64,000 nt of DNA from Bullera alba (Eukaryota; Basidiomycota; Tremellomycetes; Tremellales; Bulleraceae): NCBI GenBank assembly GCA_001600095.1, contig BCIX01000005.1, positions 1,618,523 through 1,682,522 of the forward strand, read 5' to 3'. Below are positions 42,924 through 54,442 of the stretch, in pieces. The translations under genes and the position numbers were made by a program. Within the stretch, counting starts at the first letter, position 1; each line of letters begins with the position of its first letter. Under the pieces are notes generated by a model. That model saw nothing but the letters and a program-made list of their open reading frames with translations, was not told the DNA's origin and searched no databases.

Positions 42924-43328
42924 GGCGAGATTATCGGGTTGTACGACTGACGTTCTGAGAAGGTGAAGTTGACGTTGAAGTTGACGCGTTTCTATGCTTT
43001 CTTGCACCGACGTGTCCCGTGTAGTATATGTACACTGCTGCTCTCGATGTATGTATCAAGTCACTGACACCACCCGGATGCTTGTTGTCGCGATCAGATC
43101 AGGTGTTGTCGCTGCCCATGCCCCTCTCGGCGATACTCGACTTGCCCTCATAATCCCGAGTAAGAGGCACTTTTTCGCGGGCGTCATTCACAGCCATGCC
43201 ATCCTTCACCGACAACTATCTCATGAGGTCTGCTCTTACTCTCTGATAGCATCAAGCATAGACACCGACTTATAGTCCCAACGCAAGCAGCTCTACATCC
43301 CAGTCACCCGAACAAACGCATATCCATC
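42924..43328. other. Divergent promoter of the RRM protein and Erv14
   Basis: 405 bp with no coding sequence supported; shared upstream region for two housekeeping genes. Confidence 0.5.
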
Positions 43329-44177
43329 ATGGGCGGTGAAGGTGGGTCAGACGGCAAACAGCAAGTGACTTCCACGCTGACATGCCGTGTTTCTTCCACC
43401 CTGCCTCTGCTACTCGGATCTCTGCCTCTGTATCCTATACCGCTATGATCATCGTGTTCACCACCCTCCCTTGCATGTCGCGTCGTAGGATGGCTCTTCC
43501 TGTTCTCGGTCCTCATGGCCGCTGTGCTCCTGTTCACAATGGTCTTCTTCGTGCGTATTGAGTCGACATGGCCCTACACTGCTGATGCGCGCACTAGATT
43601 ATCATGTTCTCGGATCTCGAGTGTGGTGAGTAGTTGATCGCGGACGTTCCAGCCGTTGGTGGCCGGTGCTGACTCTCATGTCCAGATTACATCAACCCAA
43701 TCGACCTGTGCAACAAGCTCAACCAGGTGTGTTGGACGAGCTTAACACCACTATTGTCCCCCTCCATCCCTGGAGAATACCTGGCTGACTGGCTCAGTTT
43801 GTCCTGCCCGAGATGATCGCCCATGCCTTCCTCACCCTCTGCTTCCTGCTCTCTGGTCAATGGCTCGCGTTCCTCCTCAACGCCCCTCTTGTCGGTTACA
43901 ACGTGAACAAGTGAGTAACTTCTCCACCGCATGAAGCATTTCCACTGACGTATCTACTCAGGATCATGGGCAAGAATCACATGTACGACGCCACGGAGAT
44001 CTTCAGGACGTTGTCCGGTCACAAAAAGGAGAGCTTTATCAAGCTCGGTTTCTACCTCATCTCGTTCTTCTACTACCTCTACAGGATGATCCTCGCGCTG
44101 ATATCAGGTGGGTGGGTGATGTTCATCGGTGTACTCCATGTGTTGGCGCTGACTTGTCGAGTGTAGAGAGTGATTAA
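43329..44177 (+). CDS. ERV14: Cornichon-family ER cargo receptor Erv14
   Basis: Selects transmembrane cargo into COPII vesicles at the ER. Splicing six exons gives about 137 residues, the normal size. ATG 43329 begins [20 protein letters not shown] (TM1), then [20 protein letters not shown], the cornichon signature, [20 protein letters not shown] (TM2), [20 protein letters not shown] (the COPII-binding region before and after NKI), [20 protein letters not shown] and [19 protein letters not shown] (TM3). The last intron joins to a short tail ESD and TAA 44177. Very highly conserved and easily recognised. Confidence 0.96.
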
Positions 44178-44942
44178 GCCGGATTCTCGAGTCGACTGGG
44201 AAGACGGAAAGGTGGGAGTAGGATTCGTTTTGCAACATGGAAGAGGGGATCTGGGGGAGAGGAATTCGGCTCTTGATTGCCATCAGATTGATGGAGTCCG
44301 TGCTTGGAGAGGAGGGGGTCTCAGCCCTGCAAAAACGGCAGACGACCGCATCTCGCTCGAGCCGGTCAAGGAGGAAGCGTAGAGACGTTATCTTATAGCG
44401 GAGGAGAGCTCATGGCTGCGAGGTGAGAGTTGGAGCATTGAACACCCATGGAGGTTATAATCAGACTGTCGATATCCATGTTATGAATCGAAATGACATA
44501 GAGCCATGATGTCTGAGGGCTGGACGTTGAAGAAGGCGGTCGCGACTCGCCGTTGCTGAGGCGACTGCTTCCCTTGTTCGGGTAGGGGCGGGAGGGGTGT
44601 ACTTGTGTACACATTGTTGCCTATGCACATGCTGTGGCTCACTACCTGGCGTATAACCAGGCCATCCCGTAGTGCTCAAGAGCAAACGAGACTGTTGTCC
44701 CCATCATCAATCGAGGCTTGCTCGCCAAGTGCCCTTGTCCGATTCTAAAAGGCGAGATCGACATCCTTCACTCTTCGTTCATCACTGCGCCTGTCTGATT
44801 GATCGTCTTGTATCTTTCTCATCCGCTCTAGTCTCACTGCCGACTGTTCAAGCCGTGTCACTGATGGAGACCTGGTGGATCATCTGATCGGTGCATGCGA
44901 TTAGGTCGTCGCAACAACGACTTGACTTGACACCGGTTCACC
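44178..44942. other. Intergenic region between Erv14 and the RabGAP
   Basis: 765 bp holding the Erv14 3' flank and RabGAP promoter. No ORF or RNA gene could be supported. Confidence 0.45.
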
Positions 44943-47900
44943 ATGCCCGACTCGCGATTTCTCCACCCGTCCTCACCCTCGCCTTCGCCCAAGCCAACCC
45001 CTTCGACCGCTACGTCAACGACGTCGAACTCGACTCCTCCTCAGGCTAAGACGCCTTTGACCTCGGATCACCCGTTGTCGCCCTCTCTCTCCCGGCGGAC
45101 GCTGTCTAAGCGGGCGTCATCATTCCACATCCACAAACCCACAACAGGGGACACCGCTGAGGGATACTTTGATCTCGAGACTGCCCGAACACGCCGGCAT
45201 GCAGCGACTATATCCTCCGGTGTCGCAGGCACCGACGACCTGCTCGGTATGGCCACTGGAACCCACGCCAGTTCCCGGATCGACCTGTTTGACAATGTGC
45301 TGGGGGCCAGACGGCGAAGTGAGACTCTGTCGAGGATAGACTCGTTGAGCAAGGAAGAGGCTGCCGTGGTGGAGATGCGGTTCGACCTGATGTCAGAGGG
45401 TGAAGTGGAGATGTATCTCAGGACAATGTGTCCCCCAAGGTCGCGATCAGGATCGAACTCGACGACGTCGACGTCGAGCTCGTCATCATCCTCGCCTAGG
45501 GCGATATCATCACTTTCAACCCCACGACTAATCACACCAACCGAGGTGATATCGCCAACCACGCCACGAGCACAATTTGCAAAGAGGCCTTTCGTCCCAA
45601 CGCCCTCCTCGAGCGACAAGACGCCGTTGTTCCCTCCATCGCCCAGGTCGAAAAAGGCCAGACGGCCCGATCACCCATTACGCATCCTCAGCCGTGCGGT
45701 CAGAGAGCTCAGGGAGTCGGTCGAGCATCTTGAGGAGGAGAATGCGAGATTGAAACACGAGCTCGAGTTGGCATTGGGTAAACGCCCTTCTAGGGATGTA
45801 GAAGCGGATACAGTGGGTCCACCAGGGTCCACCGGTCAAGCACCTCGATGGGAATTCTCACTGACTAAAATCCCGTAGGCCTCGATACACGATGATCTGA
45901 CGGAAGCACTGTCCACCTCGCTCACATCCTCTCCTCTTCGGTACGCAAAATCAACACAGTCTTACCCCGCTTCGACGTACGCACCCTCGATCGCATCTAG
46001 GCCTAAATCCCCATCATCAATATCGATCCCCTACCCCTCTTCGCCCAAGATCCCTCCGCCGTCCACACGGGAACCTCCTGCCGGCGCCAGTGACACTGGG
46101 AGGCGTTCTGCCAACAGAGCATCGTGGACGAGTGGCCTTTGGGTATGGAACAAGACCAAGCCTCGACCTAGGAAGGGCAGCGCCGGCTCGACGAGCTCTC
46201 AAGTCTCCTCCCTGTTTCCAGGAGCGACGACTCGGCCTGTTCCAGAAGGCGCGATAGCCGAAGATGAGGATGACGAGCATGCGTGGAGAAAAGGCGATGG
46301 TGGCAGTCCGCCCTCTTTCAGAGCCATCTTCCTCGCCACGGTGAGTACGACCATAGTGGCCTGTCTAGGGCTGATGCCGGTGGCTCTTTTAGCGCATCAT
46401 CACACCGGATCCATCGTCGATTTTGACGTCGAGCAACACTCCAAACTCGCTGATTGCATATCTCGCCCATGCACTGGTATCCAGTGCTAGAGACGAGGGC
46501 ATCACCGCGAAAGATCCGCCAGGCCGACGAACCTCGAGATCCCGCGCCGTCTCAGTTGCCAGTCAGGAAGCTCCACCCCTCGTCGGCGACACCGCTCGAG
46601 ACGGCAAAGGGTATGGCGATCAAGCTCTAGCTGTTGGGCGGAGCTTGTTCTCCTCTGTATCCAATGCCACACTACGCGGCAAGTCTGCCCTGGCCACCTC
46701 GACGACCGAGGATAAACCCCGGCCTTCGCTACTCAGCAGAGCGTCCTCATCACGGGCGTTCCCCACAACGGCAATATCTCCCCCGGTCGAGAGGGGGAAT
46801 GTATCTGCCTCGACGCCCGAAGAGCCAGAGTTGCCCTCTGTGGAAATGGACGCCGTGGTCGCAGATGAGAATAGACCGCCGACTGTCTTGCTCTCCCGAC
46901 AAAACATTGGCTCCTTCTTCCAATCCACCAAGACCGGCACGACCAAACTCTCCACCGCTAGCAGATTCAAGAGCGACCAACCCCCTCTTACCGATAGATA
47001 CGGGTTCATCTGTGAGTTAAATGCCCGATATCGATCAATGATTACTGCTGATGAGATGTAGATGATATCCAGCACGCGAGCATGCTGAAAGACGCCAGTG
47101 CGGCTGGAACCGTGGCACCGGCCTCGTTGAACGGAATCCATCCAGTGGCAGAGGTGGAAGAAGGGTGGATCGAGAAACAGAGGAGGAAATCAATCCAGTC
47201 GTCCCGGAGCCCATCTAGCGATTCGCTCGACCGTGTCGCTTCCCGGACTCGTGCTTCCATCGACTCGTCTCGATCTGATAGGGCTACGGAAAGGCCGCAG
47301 ACTCCAGAATCACGTGCGGGCAGCACTACACCCGGATCGAAAACGCCAGAGGTCACCACACCTTCTGCCCCCGCCTCGAGGTCATCTTCTCTCGTCGACA
47401 CGGTGGGCCGTCATCGATCACCTTCGAATCTGATGAACAATCTCAATCCATCGTCCGCACGGGCCATCACCGCCAAAGACCATCTCACCGTTTCGGCTCG
47501 TGGCGCCTCGTCCCTCGTTTCTCTTGTCACATCACCCACACTGCCCCACTCTGCGACGATGGAAACGACCGAAGTCGCAAGTACCGCTCCATCGGCGGCA
47601 GCGTCGAGAGCGACATTGTCTAGCTTGTTGGACAAGTTGACGGAGAACCACGACAGACAGCAAAAAGAACGCAAAGTCCTCTGGGACGCTTTCCTCCGTA
47701 AGCGCTCCAGACACCGGTCCAACACTCTGGACGGACGCGGCGGTGGCGGCGAGGGAGGGGAGGGCAATGGCGCAATTGGCATTATTGGCGTCAATGAGAT
47801 GGGGATCAGGGGGAAGAAGGGGGAGGATGATTATAAGGCGTTTCTCAGGCTGGTCAGAGGGGGGATCCCCTTGGCATACAGGAGTGACATATGGGCCGGT

Positions 47901-49012
47901 GAGTACCAGCTACTACTTCCTCTTCTTTCCTTGTTGAAGAGCTCGAGCTGATCACAGCCAATGTACAGAGTGCTCCGGGGCAAAAGACCTGTTCGTGCCC
48001 GGCGAATACGCCGAGATACTGAAGACCCACGCCAACGAACAAAGTCCCGTCGAGGCGGATATAGAGAAAGACGTCTCGCGGACATTCCCAGGGAACGTCT
48101 TCTTTGGTGTGTACACCTACAGCCCAAGCCTGAACCAAGCTGACAGGCGTGTAGGTGGGGATGGACCCGGCGTTGCAAAATTGCGAAGAGTGCTCGTCGC
48201 GTATTCCTGGTGAGTAAGCCAGTTCACTGATCTATCACCCACTGACCCTTTGGCTAGGCATAACCCATCGGTCGGATATTGCCAGGGGATGAACATGCTC
48301 GCCGCCACGCTCCTCCTCACGCACACCGACGAGGGTGGGTCAAACTCTCCTTCTCGCCTGCAAATTACTGATACCACTGGTAGAACAAGCATACTGGACC
48401 TTGCAGGCGATAGTGGAGCGGTTGCTCCCAGAGTCATTCTACTCGCCGGACCTGCTGGCCTCGAGGGCCGATCAGATGGTCCTGGCGGACCTGGTGGGAC
48501 AGCTGGTGCCGAGGGTGCATGGCCATTTGGAGGAACTGGGCGTGGATCTGGCCAGCGTGACGTTTGGCTGGTTTCTGAGTCTTTTCACCGATTGCCTGCC
48601 TGTTGAAGTGAGTACAGAGTCTTCACTTGAGCGAGTGCTGATGGGATGTAGACTTTGTTCAGGGTATGGGACGTGTTCTTCGTCGAGGGCAGGGATGTGA
48701 GTCAACTTCAAGATCTTTCTCCTCCTCCTCTCACACCATTCCTTCCACACGCGACCCCACATACCCTTCGGACAGCTGACACCTCTGCAGACCCTGTTCC
48801 GAGTGGCCGTCGCGATACTCAAGTTGAACGAAGGGGATATCCTCGATACGACCTCTGTATCCGATCTATTCGCCCTCATGTCGGGCATGACATCGCGTTT
48901 GTGGACGGCAGACAAGTTGATCCAGGTGCAACACAGCTATAAACCGATCATTAGGGGTGGGGACGTAGAGGCAAAATTTCAGAAACACCTCGCCAACCTC
49001 AGAGCCGAGTGA
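44943..49012 (+). CDS. TBC-domain Rab GTPase-activating protein
   Basis: Switches off Rab GTPases in vesicle traffic. ATG 44943; TGA 49012; about 1,150-1,200 residues. Exon 1 (44943-45812) and exon 2 (45879-46340) code a Ser/Thr/Pro-rich disordered region with a short coiled coil, LRESVEHLEEENARLKHELE. Then comes DRYGFIYDIQHASMLKDAS, a block I know from a fungal TBC subgroup. The TBC domain starts at GGIPLAYRSDIWAECSGAKD. Catalytic elements are present: the arginine finger in IEKDVSRTFPGN (I-x-x-D-x-x-R) and the glutamine finger in NPSVGYCQGMNMLAATLLL. It continues with FGWFLSLFTDCLPVETLFRV and WDVFFVEG. After it comes a helical tail with LFALMSGMTSRLWTADKLI. Both fingers are intact, so GAP activity is expected. 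The Rab partner is not predictable. About ten introns. Confidence 0.93.
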
Positions 49013-49245
49013 GCGGTGAAGGCTAGTGGAGAAGGGGTGGGAGGTGGATGGCGGATGAGCAATCACCAGCGAGTACTGTATCTCCGAGTTGTAGAGCTAT
49101 CATTTGGCCCAGCTGTACATTAGCATAGCCCATCATCTGTGTCAGAAGTATCAGTTCCCTCATCGCATTGGGGATGCTGCGCATTGGATTCATTCTGGGA
49201 CTATGGCTACATATTCACAACCCCTGCGCCTCTCTCCTCCCTGGC

Positions 49246-50732
49246 TTAGTATGCGGAACCACCGTTGACGTGGAAGCACTAATAAACTCATCAGTCGCCG
49301 TTTCGATCCGCTGAGATGAGACACTCACCTGGGCGGTGAAGTAGGACGAGTCGGCACTGGCCAAAAAGACGAATGGCGTGGCGACCTCGACCGGCTGTCC
49401 GGCTCTTCCAATCGCAGCTAGGGGCGTTCAGTGTGACTCCCTGTCTCGGGTCGAGGTGATTGTGTGGGAGCAGACTCACTGGAGGGTCCGAAAGCCTCTA
49501 GCGACTCTTTGGACATTGTAGCCACGACGAGCGGGGTCCAGACTAGGTACGAGGTAGTTAGATTAGGCCGGCGAAGCAGGTTCTTTCTATGTGGCACTAC
49601 TCACTGGGTCCTGGGCAGACGACGCTGAAGCACATCTTATCAGCATGACCATACAGCGGACGATACGGAGATGCTCACTTCACTCTAATGCCCTTCTCCT
49701 TGACGATCTGGTTGGACAGCGCTCGGGTAAAGGCCACAATGGCGCCCTTGGTCGAGGTGTAGTCGAGCAGCTGGGTCTTCCGTTAGCTCTTGGTCCGTAG
49801 AGAGGTGTCAGCTTTTGGCGTACCTTTGGGTGTCCGACAAAGGGGTTCTTCACGCAGGGTCAGTATGGTCATAACTCATATGGGAGAGTATGCTTGTCTT
49901 GGTGCAACTCACGATCGAGGCGCTGATGCCGTTAGCTAAGTACAGCCAGCCAGTAGTATCCCTTCGTACTCACTTGTTGATGATGGACGCACCCCATGGC
50001 ATGATGGGGATCAGGTTCTTGGTCAAGTAGAAGAAACTGTGGATGTTGACATCAAAGACCTAGCACGCAGTCCATCAGCATGAATACAACGCAGTTGAGG
50101 CTAGCCCCAGGCTTGGACTTACGTGTCTCCACTGTTCGTGGGAGAGTTCCTCGATGTGAGGGACCTCGTTCTGCGTAGCGTGGTTGTTGGCCCTACCACC
50201 CATCTATCAGCTCAAATCCTCTCAAGAGGGGACGCGCTCCGCTTACAGCACGTGAAGCTCATTGTTGGACCACTTCTTGATAGCCTCCACCATCTTCAAG
50301 TTCTCCTCCTCGGTCTGCAGGTCGGCGGCATAGAGCTCGACTTTGGCCTTGGGGGCTTTCTCCGAGATTGCCTTTTTGACATCTTGCGCGTCCTTTTCCT
50401 CTTTGGGGTGGTAGTGAACAAAGACGTCTGCTCCCTCCATTGCGCTGTGACGGTCAGCATAATCGATCTCGCGATGAGCGGGAAGAGAGGGTGACTTACT
50501 ACAGGATGGCGACGGCTCGTCCGATTCCAGAATCACCGCCTGTCACGACGGCCTTTTTGCCCTGCAGCTTTCCAGCGGCCTTGTACTCTGTTCCATCGGC
50601 GAGGAGGGTGTCAAGCGGAGCGGGCTCGAGGGGCTGTTGCGAACCTGGGAGGTTCTCCTGCATCTGCTTGGCGATCGAGGGAGGCAGGAAGCCCGGTCGG
50701 TACTGTTCCGGCACAGAGCTTGGTGGGGACAT
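49246..50732 (-). CDS. Short-chain dehydrogenase/reductase, YhdG/YghA-like
   Basis: NAD(P)-dependent oxidoreductase. ATG 50732 gives MSPPSSVPEQYRPGFLPPSI; this 50-residue preface before the fold (also QPLEPAPLDTLLADGTEYKA) marks the YhdG/YghA-like aldehyde/alcohol dehydrogenase group. The cofactor motif is VVTGGDSGIGRAVAIL. Then AMEGADVFVHYHPKEEKDAQ, HVFDVNIHSFFYLTKNLIPI, the Ser segment INNASINPFVGHPK, and the catalytic YTSTKGAIVAFTRALSNQIV. The C-terminus reads GQPVEVATPFVFLASADSSY, ending HVNGGSAY at TAA 49248-49246. The catalytic Ser is carried by a 10-nt microexon (49913-49922). About nine introns in all, unusually many for a 300-residue SDR. It is the first gene of the right-hand catabolic group. 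Substrate not assignable. Confidence 0.9.
49913..49922 (-). other. 10-nt microexon carrying the SDR catalytic serine
   Basis: On the minus strand CGCCTCGATC is bounded by an acceptor (GGCATCAG) and a donor (GTGAGTTG). It supplies A-S-I between exons coding INN and NPFVGHPK, restoring the standard SDR catalytic-Ser segment. Without it the reading frame shifts. Confidence 0.75.
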
Positions 50733-51129
50733 CGTGTACTTTGGTGTGCGTGTCTTTGATGTGTGTAGTAAGTAAATCAATGAGTTTGAGTGAAGAGAGA
50801 AGGTGGTGTTGATAGGTAAGAGGTCTAGTATCCCCCTCGCTATCGTTCCCCCGTTGCTCGCTACCTCTGCCCTCTCTGACATCACCGAAACAGGTCATTA
50901 TGACGTACTGCCGATCGATTTCGGGCGATTCCAGCAAAACCCCAGATTCCAGCGATCAGTCTCTGGCCTCAGGCATCGCTCCCATCGAGACATTCATATG
51001 AACATACAACGCATGCGGACTCATACCAGCAGCTGGTCCTCACTCGTTCCATGTACAACCAGAGCCACGCTTAGACAACAGCCTCTATCATACACGCTCT
51101 ACACGAGCTGGCGAACAGCTCGTTGCTTT
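50733..51129. other. Gap between the SDR and the FAD oxidoreductase
   Basis: 397 bp containing the SDR promoter and the oxidoreductase 3' flank. Nothing further recognised. Confidence 0.5.
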
Positions 51130-53010
51130 TCATGCCTTTGGAAGCTCCCGCATAGGCTCCACTTTGCCCGTCATCCTATCGTACCAGCTCTTCCCCCTCA
51201 GCTCGCCCTGTGTCACAAATGGCGGCGAGGTCTGAGCGAGCTTGAGCCTGTCTTCTGTAATCTCGAACGATCTTGGAATGCGCTTATCCCACGAGCCACT
51301 TAGGATCGTATTGGCCAGGCATCTGGTCAGATGCGGGATCCGCGCCATCCCATGGCCTAAATCGAGCGTCAGTATCGAGCAGTATAGAGACGCTTATTGA
51401 CGTACCGTGAAAGCCGGCACATATCCACACGCCCTCTTTCGATGGTACCTCGCCGACGAGGGGGAGCATGTCTCGAGTAGAACAGATGATGCCGCTCCAA
51501 ACCCGGAGTGCACCTTCACCCGGGGCTTGACTTCCCCAGCCGGTATAATTTTTCTGGCAGTACTCCCCCAGCCCTACCGAGTTTCAGCACACTCGAATCA
51601 GTACTTGATGTCGAGTACTCACATTTTGCAATCTCGGGCTTGACGTAGCTGTCGTCAACGACCTCGTATATCTCGTTCTTATCGGCCAATCCATTAGAGA
51701 CAGACACTTCTTCCGGGATGCCAAGCACTATTCCCGAATGCGGCGTGCTGATGAGATACGGCCCATCTTCTATCGTATACGTATGGGCGAGCGAGTTCTC
51801 GCCCGAGTATGTTGGCGGCGGAGTCACATTCGCTGCCTGAGCCTGGTACGGGGTTATACTGAGGTCGTTAACACCATCCTCTCCACCGATGACTGAGTCG
51901 TTGAAATCAGGGACTCACTGCTTGTCGATTAGGTCGCCCTTGAAGAGATGCCTCGTGTGGGCATTTGTGCACACGATCACACGTTTCGCCTTGATGATCC
52001 CCCGGTCACCGCAGTCCACTGTCCAGGTCGAAGAACCGGCTTCTGCCCGTGTGAACGATTTGACCGGACACCACGAGTAGAAATCACAGTGACCACTGTC
52101 CAGTGCGCCCTTGAGGAAATGCGAGGCGAGCTTGTGAGGGTGAACAGAGCCTGCAGGCCCTCTTGACAGCGACACCGCTTTATCCAGCCGTGACACCTAT
52201 GTCAATATTCGTCAATGTCATCACAGGCGTACGCATCTGCAACATACCTTCTTGGCCTCGATGGGATCGTCAATGAGCTCCCAGTCGGGCTCCATATGCC
52301 TGAACCTGCTCCTTCGGTGGGCTTTAACCCAGACGTCTCTCGCAGCGCGTTTGTGCTCAGCCGAAGCCTCCGTGATGCTGACTGCCACTACGTCAGCCAA
52401 AAATCCACTCTGGCTTGACTCACCCTGCACTTTCTGTCCACGCCATAGATCCACTTCCCACGCATTGTCCTTCACCGTCTCCGTCACATAGTTCAGGTTT
52501 TGCCTTTCTAGGTCCATCACCTCCAACGCCTCGTCTTCGGTCAGCCCTCCTCCTCCTTGCTTCAAGGGGGTGATGAGCTCGTTGAACTCGAGGAACGAGA
52601 AAGGGGCAATGTGACCTCCATTCCGACCAGCTACCACCGTGTCAGATACCAAAGCCATGACGGTTCATTGAGAACACTCACATGCGCCAGAGGCTAGATC
52701 CTTTGCCTCGAGGAGAACGACTTTCGTAGCACCTTGTTGGGTCAGAGCATAGCTGAGCGATGCGCCTACTTGAATCAGCAAGACATCACCGCTTCGTGAT
52801 TATCAGACGTACCGGTCATACCGCCCCCGATGATCACATACTCGACCTCATCAGTTGGCAGGTCGGCGTCTCGGCCATGATCGTAAAACGTGTCTGGGCC
52901 TCGGTTCTGATTATCGACAGTGGTCAGCAAGGATGGAAGACGAGTATAGGACTCACCGTGGCCTGCCAGTGGGATACAGTAGATGTGAATGGCTGTGGGA
53001 AGCTGGACAT
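51130..53010 (-). CDS. FAD-dependent amine/amino-acid oxidoreductase (DAO/PuuB-like)
   Basis: Flavoenzyme that oxidises a C-N bond in an amine or amino acid. ATG 53010 gives MSSFPQPFTSTVSHWQAT, spliced to NRGPDTFYDHGRDADLP, a fungal-group signature. FAD fold: EVEYVIIGGGMTGASLSYAL, then LLEAKDLASGACGRNGGHIA, the G-R-N-G-G motif shared with PuuB and DadA. Further: HPHKLASHFLKGALDSG, AKRVIVCTNAHTRHLF, ICSTRDMLPLVGEVPSKEGV and WICAGFHGHGMARIPHLTRC, the C-terminal FAD-contacting block. The tail ends MRELPKA at TGA 51132-51130. About eight introns, around 500 residues, normal for the family. Neighbouring dehydrogenases could process the aldehyde or keto product (inference). Exact substrate unknown. 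Confidence 0.88.
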
Positions 53011-53249
53011 GGTGGTGAAGTGCGATAGGTGCAGAGTTGAACGCTTAGAACGATCACTGATCGTGTCTTCGCAAAGCCTCGAGATATCGTTTTCGGCTTT
53101 GGCCGATAGAGGATGATGTGCCAGTCAAACGCAATACCGACGGCGACGACGAGGCTGCTAGCGACCGCAACACAGTGACCAGTGCGTATAAGCTACATGT
53201 TCATGGAGTCCAATACCCTAGCTACATTGGGCTGCAGCAATACATCCGC

Positions 53250-54090
53250 TCACTGCGCCATCTCCCTGTACTTTTCCCCAAACGTCTTCTCCCAGGTCTC
53301 TACCAGACCCTTGGACATGCCCGGACCGATGGTATCGTGATTCTTCTTCCAGCCTTCCTTGACATCTGCCATATATTCCTCGATGGAGAGGGAAGTTGGC
53401 AGCTTGCCCTTTTTGTTGTCATCCGGATCCGTCCTCTCCCTGTGGAGATCGGTTTCGACTGCCGGAGGGGCAATCTCCACGATTCGGACTTTGCTATCCG
53501 CCCTCTCGAGCTGAGTCCTTAGGTTTGTCGAGAACGAATGGACCCAAGCCTTGGTCCCGTTATAGACCGGGTTGATGACGCTAAATGGGACAAAACCGAG
53601 TCCGGAAGAGACATTCATGATGATCGCCCCGTTTGGCAAGTTGTTGAAGTGTCTCTGGATCAGGTGGACGGAGAGGTGGAGTGGACCTCGGATATTGATG
53701 TCAATCTCTTGATCCGCCTTGGCAAGGTCGAAATCGTACTCGGGGCCGAGCACCTGGAAAGGTCGTTGCACACCGGCATTGTTGATCAGACCGTCGAGCT
53801 CGGGGTGGTCTTTCAGGACGGTGTCGAGGAAAGAGGGGATCGTGTTTGATTTACCAGTGTCCAGGACGTAGTGACCAGCTGCACCGATCTCCTTGGCAGT
53901 AGAGGCGAGAGAGGACTCTGTCCGTCCTGCCAGAAGGACCTTCTTTCCTTGTTTGATCAACTCCTCAGCCATTGCCCGGCCCTAGTTGGGAAGTTAGCGT
54001 AGAGCTGTGTGGCTGGAATGGTTAGTCACTCACAAGACCACCTGCGCCGCCGGTGACAAGGACGCATTTCAAGTCGGAAACCGTGATCAT
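53250..54090 (-). CDS. Short-chain dehydrogenase/reductase, DltE-like
   Basis: NAD(P)-dependent reductase of about 260 residues with one intron. ATG 54090 gives MITVSDLKCVLVTGGAGGL, which splices to GRAMAEELIKQGKKVLLAGR to complete the T-G-G-x-x-G-x-G cofactor motif. Further motifs are LDGLINNAGVQRPFQVLG (N-N-A-G), IDINIRGPLHLSVHLIQRHF, the catalytic Ser in IMNVSSGLGFVPFSV and the Y-x-x-x-K pair in NPVYNGTKAWVHSFSTNLRT. The post-catalytic IVEIAPPAVETDLHRE is typical of the DltE-type SDR group. Stop TGA at 53252-53250. It is divergent from the Zn2Cys6 regulator at 54443, with a strong inverted repeat between them. Substrate unknown. Confidence 0.9.
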
Positions 54091-54442
54091 AGTGGATGCT
54101 GCTGTGTGCTATGTGAATCTTGGTCGAACAGAGGGAGTCTTCTCGAGGAGATACACATACGGTACATCACATACATGGCTGGCACCACCAGGCGTTGTTC
54201 AGACGCCGTGTCCCGACTGACACTCTCCATGACATCAGTGACAACAGTGACAAAGTAAGATCGGGGTGTTCCTAGCCGGCGCGCCCCGCGCGCCGGTTCA
54301 CTTATATTGCCACCCCCGACCGGCTTTCGCCCGCAAAGTCGCCGGAAGTCCGGTGTCTTCCAATCTCCAAGCGAGGCTCCTATCTACGATCTACGATTCA
54401 CTCGTCTCTCCTCAGCAACATCATCCCGTCCGCCATCGGCAC
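54091..54442. other. Divergent promoter of the DltE-like SDR and the second regulator
   Basis: 352 bp with no coding sequence. Contains a perfect GC-rich inverted repeat and several further CCGG tetramers (around 54320-54355). Confidence 0.5.
54276..54296. promoter_or_regulatory. 9-bp perfect inverted repeat with CCGG ends
   Basis: CCGGCGCGC, a CCC spacer, then GCGCGCCGG: both arms match exactly. It is 147 bp upstream of the regulator ATG and 186 bp from the SDR ATG. CGG/CCG-rich dyads are typical Zn2Cys6 targets, so autoregulation is possible. Confidence 0.5.
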
